From: Pelodera strongyloides
Taxonomy: Eukaryota > Nematoda > Chromadorea > Rhabditida > Rhabditidae
NCBI GenBank assembly: GCA_036852015.1
Contig: JAANDG010000114.1
Location: 248,001-312,000 of the forward strand
Reading direction: 5' to 3'
Length of the DNA stretch: 64,000 nt
Position 1 is the stretch's first letter. Each line of letters starts with the position of its first letter. Under the pieces are notes generated by a model. It was not told the DNA's origin, did no database searches, and saw only the letters and a list, made by a program, of their open reading frames with translations. A program made the translations under genes and the position numbers. Of this stretch, positions 60,298 to 64,000 are shown in pieces.

Positions 60298-60839
60298 CTG
60301 AAAGTAAACATTGGAATTTTTTACTAGAAACCTCGATTTTCAAAGACTTTGTTTTCGGGGATGATCTATGACTCCTTGTCTTCAAAATGTCTATTTCATA
60401 TCCTATGCTTGTTTTCACAAAGGGAATATGCACGAGGTGTTGGCTGTGTCTTGAATATACAAGAAAACGGCGAGTTGTTTAGTGTTGTAGACAGCGTGTA
60501 CAATGGCTGTTTTACTGCTGCATCTGCATCTGTATTGCTTCTGGCGAAATACAACTTTCAATTTCTCGTTAGCATCCATAGATTTCCGGTAGACACTATA
60601 ATGTGCCCAAAATGGGAGGACAAATTACATCGGCTTCCTTCAATAGCCGAGTTGTCACGACTAACATGACCGTGAATCGTATTATGATTACCTTCGATTA
60701 CCATAGATAATCTTAGACGTAAACAACCGTCTAAAGTGTAAACCCAGCCCATATGTTATATGAATTTACATATATTGGCTATCGATAAATACCCTCGTAC
60801 GGAGATCTCAATATGATTCGTTCCCTTATTTCCAGTATT

Positions 60840-60990
60840 CACGTCAGCCTGAAGTCAGGCAATTCTGGTGTCCGGACGCGGAAGACCACGCCGGCCCTCT
60901 ACACTCTACTGTACGCGGAAGTCCGCGGCAGTCTCGTCCTGGAGGTGGAAGTCCACCCCAGCTACTCTCTAAGCCTATTCGCTATCAATA
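60840..60990. repeat. Cluster of GAAGTC-core hairpins before an AATAAAG signal
   Basis: Three 14-nt perfect hairpins share the core GAAGTC: GCCTGAAGTCAGGC (60846), CGCGGAAGTCCGCG (60913) and GGTGGAAGTCCACC (60943). Their outer bases differ but stay paired. The stretch is G+C-rich and ends in CAATAAAGCGTTG. It may be the 3' end of a retroelement or a structured RNA; no protein supports either. Confidence 0.55.
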
Positions 60991-61153
60991 AAGCGTTGTT
61001 ATACATTGGCTCTTAGTTGAGACACGAGTTGTTCACTAGCAGAATACTCGGAATGCCGGGATTTAGGACGACATTGGAAACCAGAAATTCAAAGTCCTTT
61101 TTCCAACAATCGCATCAAGTAGCCGTGATGTCAGTTTATTGAACAGCTGTGGT

Positions 61154-61185
<32 letters not shown>

Positions 61186-62460
61186 AATAAATAAGGCTTC
61201 ACCCTGCGCATGCAATGACGCACAACGAAAGCGATGTTGTTGGTACGAGCAAGAACGGAAAATTGAAATTTGTGGGCACTTACCAGAATCAAGGAGCAAA
61301 AACCGAGACCCACGGCTAATCAACCTTTCCTGAAGCTGGTGCGAAAGGTCAGTGACTTGTCTGAGCATTTGAACAAATTCCTAATAAGCTCGACTCGACT
61401 GCAAACAAATCGTTTTATTATTGATATATTTATTGTTAACATTTTTTTGTAGACAATTAATACATTTCATATTTACAGAGATTTCTAAAAACGCGCGTTA
61501 GATGTACACCGTAATTAGAACAGCCCACAAAGCTGACGACTATAAGTTGTATGACGAATGGAAACATACATAAAAGAACAGAAATTTGACGCAACATTAC
61601 CCATCGTTAAATTGACGAAAATCGACGATGATAAGTAAATCGTTTTATTAAGTTACCACATATAAATTCAATCAAATTTCTACTGCAAACAGCTAAACAC
61701 GGAAAACTAATCAGCTACTGACCATGTGATAAAAGGAGGAGCCAACTTTTTTCTAAATTCAAATGTGCATGAGAATGTTTACACAACAGGAAACATTCAA
61801 AAATGCGATTTTTACTTAACAGAATACATCGTGTCAACGAGTAATCGCTAGCGTGCTGTTGTAATCATCTTCTTTGAAAGATATACCAAACACCGAGACA
61901 CCAACACGCGTTCTACACGTTTGTACACACTATTAAATGTTGAACAAGTATATTACTGATTAGTATGGATGCAAAAATGCGACAATACAGAATGATGAGG
62001 CGAAGTTTGTTACACATGGGGGCTCGTACAGAATACACTTTTGGTTCAAAGCTGAGCTAACTCGCAGGATTCCATCATGTCAAAAACCTAAATCGTAAAG
62101 GGAAACCAAGTTGTAAACTAGAGTAAGACGCATCTTTTGTTATATTCCTTATTCGATTGCTTCCTAAAAGATTCCGCTTGTTCTACAAATTCAGTATTGT
62201 TGGGAAGGCAAGAAATTCTACTAGGAGTTCGTTTTCCTACATTTGCGGAATATTTTCGGACACAACATCCTATTTGCTGCATGGGAAACTGAAACCCCGA
62301 TATGTGCCCGATCAAGTTAGACAAATAATCGAGCACATATCGTTTTTTTTTGGAAATAATTGGCACATATCGGGGTCTTTTGGCAAATGTTCGGGCATAT
62401 ATAGGGGCATTTTTGCATACATCGACGTTTTTGAAATAATCCGGCACATTTCGGGTATAT
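60991..62460. other. Intergenic or intronic with microsatellite and repeat
   Basis: Holds a TA/AT microsatellite at 61152-61194 and, at the right end, the start of the CACATATCGGG repeat region. No exon is convincing. Confidence 0.45.
61152..61194. repeat. (TA)n microsatellite with AAAT tail
   Basis: About 18 TA/AT dinucleotides with one interruption, then AAATAAATAA. Confidence 0.9.
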
Positions 62461-62589
62461 TCATAAAAGGTGCCTGATTATTTGTGATCGGAAACATTTT
62501 GGGATTTGAGGTTTTTTTGAAGTGGTTGGGCACATATCGGGTTTTCCCGACGATATTCGGGCAGGTATGTGGGGTTTCAGTTTCGGGTG
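62283..62589. repeat. Inverted-repeat element filled with CACATATCGGG units
   Basis: The left arm (GGGAAACTGAAACCCCGATA, then TGTGCCCG) at 62283-62310 is matched by the reverse complement of 62559-62589 (CACCCGAAACTGAAACCCCA, then CATACCTGCCC). Between them the word GGCACATATCGGG or a close variant recurs at about 62334, 62362, 62392, 62441 and 62528, mostly after AAATAAT. It is a dispersed element or decayed minisatellite. It overlaps the 3' part of the minus-strand exon at 62461-62694. Confidence 0.65.
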
Positions 62590-63737
62590 TAAGGCCAGCG
62601 GTCTAATAAGATACATCTGCCCACATCCTGTCGGAAGCCCATCAAAGCGAAGCCCCAGCAAATCGGACGTTTGTGCCCAAGTTCCGTTCTCTCCCTGTAA
62701 ATACATGATATAATTATTATCGTCTTATTTGTCACATCTTGTTTGTCACATAATACTATTAGTCTAAAGGGACGTGGATCATTTTAGACGTGGATTTGGA
62801 ATGCAAAACACTCGGACCAACTGGTACAAGTAGTAGTAACAGTCAAAAGTTGCTTACCTGAACGACTGTTTTTCTCGATCCCAGCACTCGTATGCAATGA
62901 TTGGTCGCTTCACAACCATTTCAACTGGTCTGCTGGACTTATCAGTTGTAAACTTGAGCACAAGATGCCTGCAAACGCATAAATTCATTTTCATTAAAGC
63001 ATCGGGGAAACTATGTCAAATGTACCCACATAATTTGTACCGATATAGTTTGTTTATATGAAAAAAGCTATGCAAAAAACAACTCACTGGAAGATTCATG
63101 CGGCAAGCGTCTTAGTTCTCACTCATACTTCATTTATATCGTAACACACAAATCAACTAACCATAGGCACACGCAGAAACGTTCGTAGAAACACTTTCCA
63201 AATCCTCCGCTGCGCGATTTGCTTCGGTTTTTTACGCGAAGCTTGTTGGGCAAGCCTCTAGTCTAAAAATAAATAAAGTTGAACGAAGATAGTTGGTGCG
63301 TAATTTTACACACCACTTTACATTAAGTTGCAGTATCGACAAAAAAAATGCGTCTCAGAGTCAAAAATATGTCAACAGAAATAAATGTTCTTGCAATATC
63401 CAACTGATGACAAACAACCAACCTTGATGCCTTTCAAACTGTCGGCAAGGAGTAACGGTAGAAATCAAATAATTTGGTAACTTAACTCTAAGGTAGTCAA
63501 AGTCGAGTAATATGTAGAGCATAGGCAAGCCCGCCATCATAGCATAATAAATCACTAACTATTGCTCATTTGTAGAACTCACCGTTCCTATAGTTTGCGT
63601 TTCCGTATCGACCATCTCCTAGCGTGCCCGTTGGTTGACGTTCTTTATATGTATTGCTTGTTAACCAATAAACCGTTATTAGACCTCACCCTGTCCACCA
63701 TCAGGCGGTGCATCTGCGTCCAAATCAGTCCTTCATC
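62461..63737 (-). CDS. Unrecognised gene, four exons seen, 5' end outside window
   Basis: Exons 63737-63690, 63262-63162, 62968-62858 and 62694-62461 join in consistent phase. They encode DEGLIWTQMHRLMVDR; TRGLPNKLRVKNRSKSRSGG then FGKCFYERFCVCL; WHLVLKFTTDKSS then RPVEMVVKRPIIAYECWDRE; and GENGTWAQTSDLLGLRFDGL then PTGCGQMYLIRPLALHPKLK. The first exon has acceptor GCCTGCAG and no start, so the gene continues to the right. The last exon runs into the CACATATCGGG repeat, where the frame stays open to TGA at 62461; the true end may be earlier or derived from the repeat. I do not recognise the family. One segment resembles the exon at 58845-58920, so the two regions may be diverged duplicates. 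Confidence 0.65.
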
Positions 63738-63862
63738 CTGCAGGCAAAGCCAGTAACAATTACAAAAACGTGTAGAAATATTAATGTATTACATTATTTG
63801 TTGTTGTGTGTGGAATTGAACTCGTCCGTTTGAGACGTATTTTGGGACAGCGAAATGCCACT

Positions 63863-63997
63863 TCCTTTGGAAAATTTGCATATGATAAGCAAATCCTATG
63901 CACCGTATGCTAATTTTGCGCGATAGCCGTGGACGATCGCGCAAAATTAGCATAGGATACATAGGATTTGCTTATCATATGCAAATTTTCCAAAGGA
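63863..63997. mobile_element. Near-perfect 62-bp palindromic (foldback) element
   Basis: The left arm 63863-63924 (TCCTTTGGAAAATTTGCATA...) and right arm 63936-63997 are reverse complements, with about four to five mismatches in 62 bp. An 11-bp loop (AGCCGTGGACG) lies between them. There is no coding capacity. It is a foldback or MITE-like element at the right edge of the window; its outer flank may extend beyond. Confidence 0.85.
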
Positions 63998-64000
63998 GCT

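Noticed and set aside
60349..60669. 106-codon plus frame ending ELSRLT
   Set aside because: It overlaps the region upstream of the minus-strand F-box exon and has no splice signals or known motif.
62283..62590. CRISPR-like array
   Set aside because: The repeated words are irregularly spaced and diverged, and the organism is a eukaryote.

Overview
The window looks like nuclear DNA of a nematode, most likely clade V (rhabditid/strongylid). It is about 63-65% A+T, has many short exons with TTTTCAG-type acceptors and GTAAGT/GTTTGT-type donors, carries eukaryotic tRNAs without encoded CCA, and has small inverted-repeat elements in introns. The clearest gene encodes a stomatin so close to C. elegans MEC-2 that I use the name mec-2. 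The large introns suggest an expanded, perhaps parasitic, genome; that is inference.

Layout. About 1.4-33.1 kb (+) is one very long mec-2 locus. Up to seven separate N-terminal starts (1479, 3424, 6252, 10162, 11976, 21400 and 21838) end in coding phase 1. That is the phase needed to join the common stomatin exon at 22246. An eighth start (15781) matches the known MEC-2 N-terminus but ends in phase 0 and needs a further exon. The stomatin/SPFH core lies in eight exons (22246-24675). Several 3' choices follow: a GC-rich exon with an in-frame TGA (24873-25215), the classical C-terminal exons (26420-26569, 29937-30046), a 2.4-kb exon for an 810-residue low-complexity tail (30246-32680), and a short terminal exon (32931-33061).

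33-42 kb holds tRNA-Leu(UAG) on the minus strand, a tRNA-like sequence, and a small unrecognised four-exon gene (39291-40780, +). 42.0-48.1 kb (minus) is a complete 14-exon, 500-residue major facilitator transporter of the FLVCR/SLC49 type, with a tRNA-Leu on the opposite strand inside an intron. 52.4-54.5 kb (+) is an 8-exon secreted class 3 lipase of 326 residues. 55.6-57.3 kb (+) is a 7-exon GNAT acyltransferase of 331 residues. 58.3-63.7 kb (minus) holds exons of an F-box protein with an FBXO9-like motif and of an unrecognised gene that runs off the right edge; one exon in each resembles the other.

The genes form no operon or shared pathway. MEC-2 organises mechanosensory channel complexes in membranes, and the long locus implies much promoter and splice choice. 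The exon models were built by hand from splice motifs, reading phase and protein similarity recalled from memory. No alignment or search was run.
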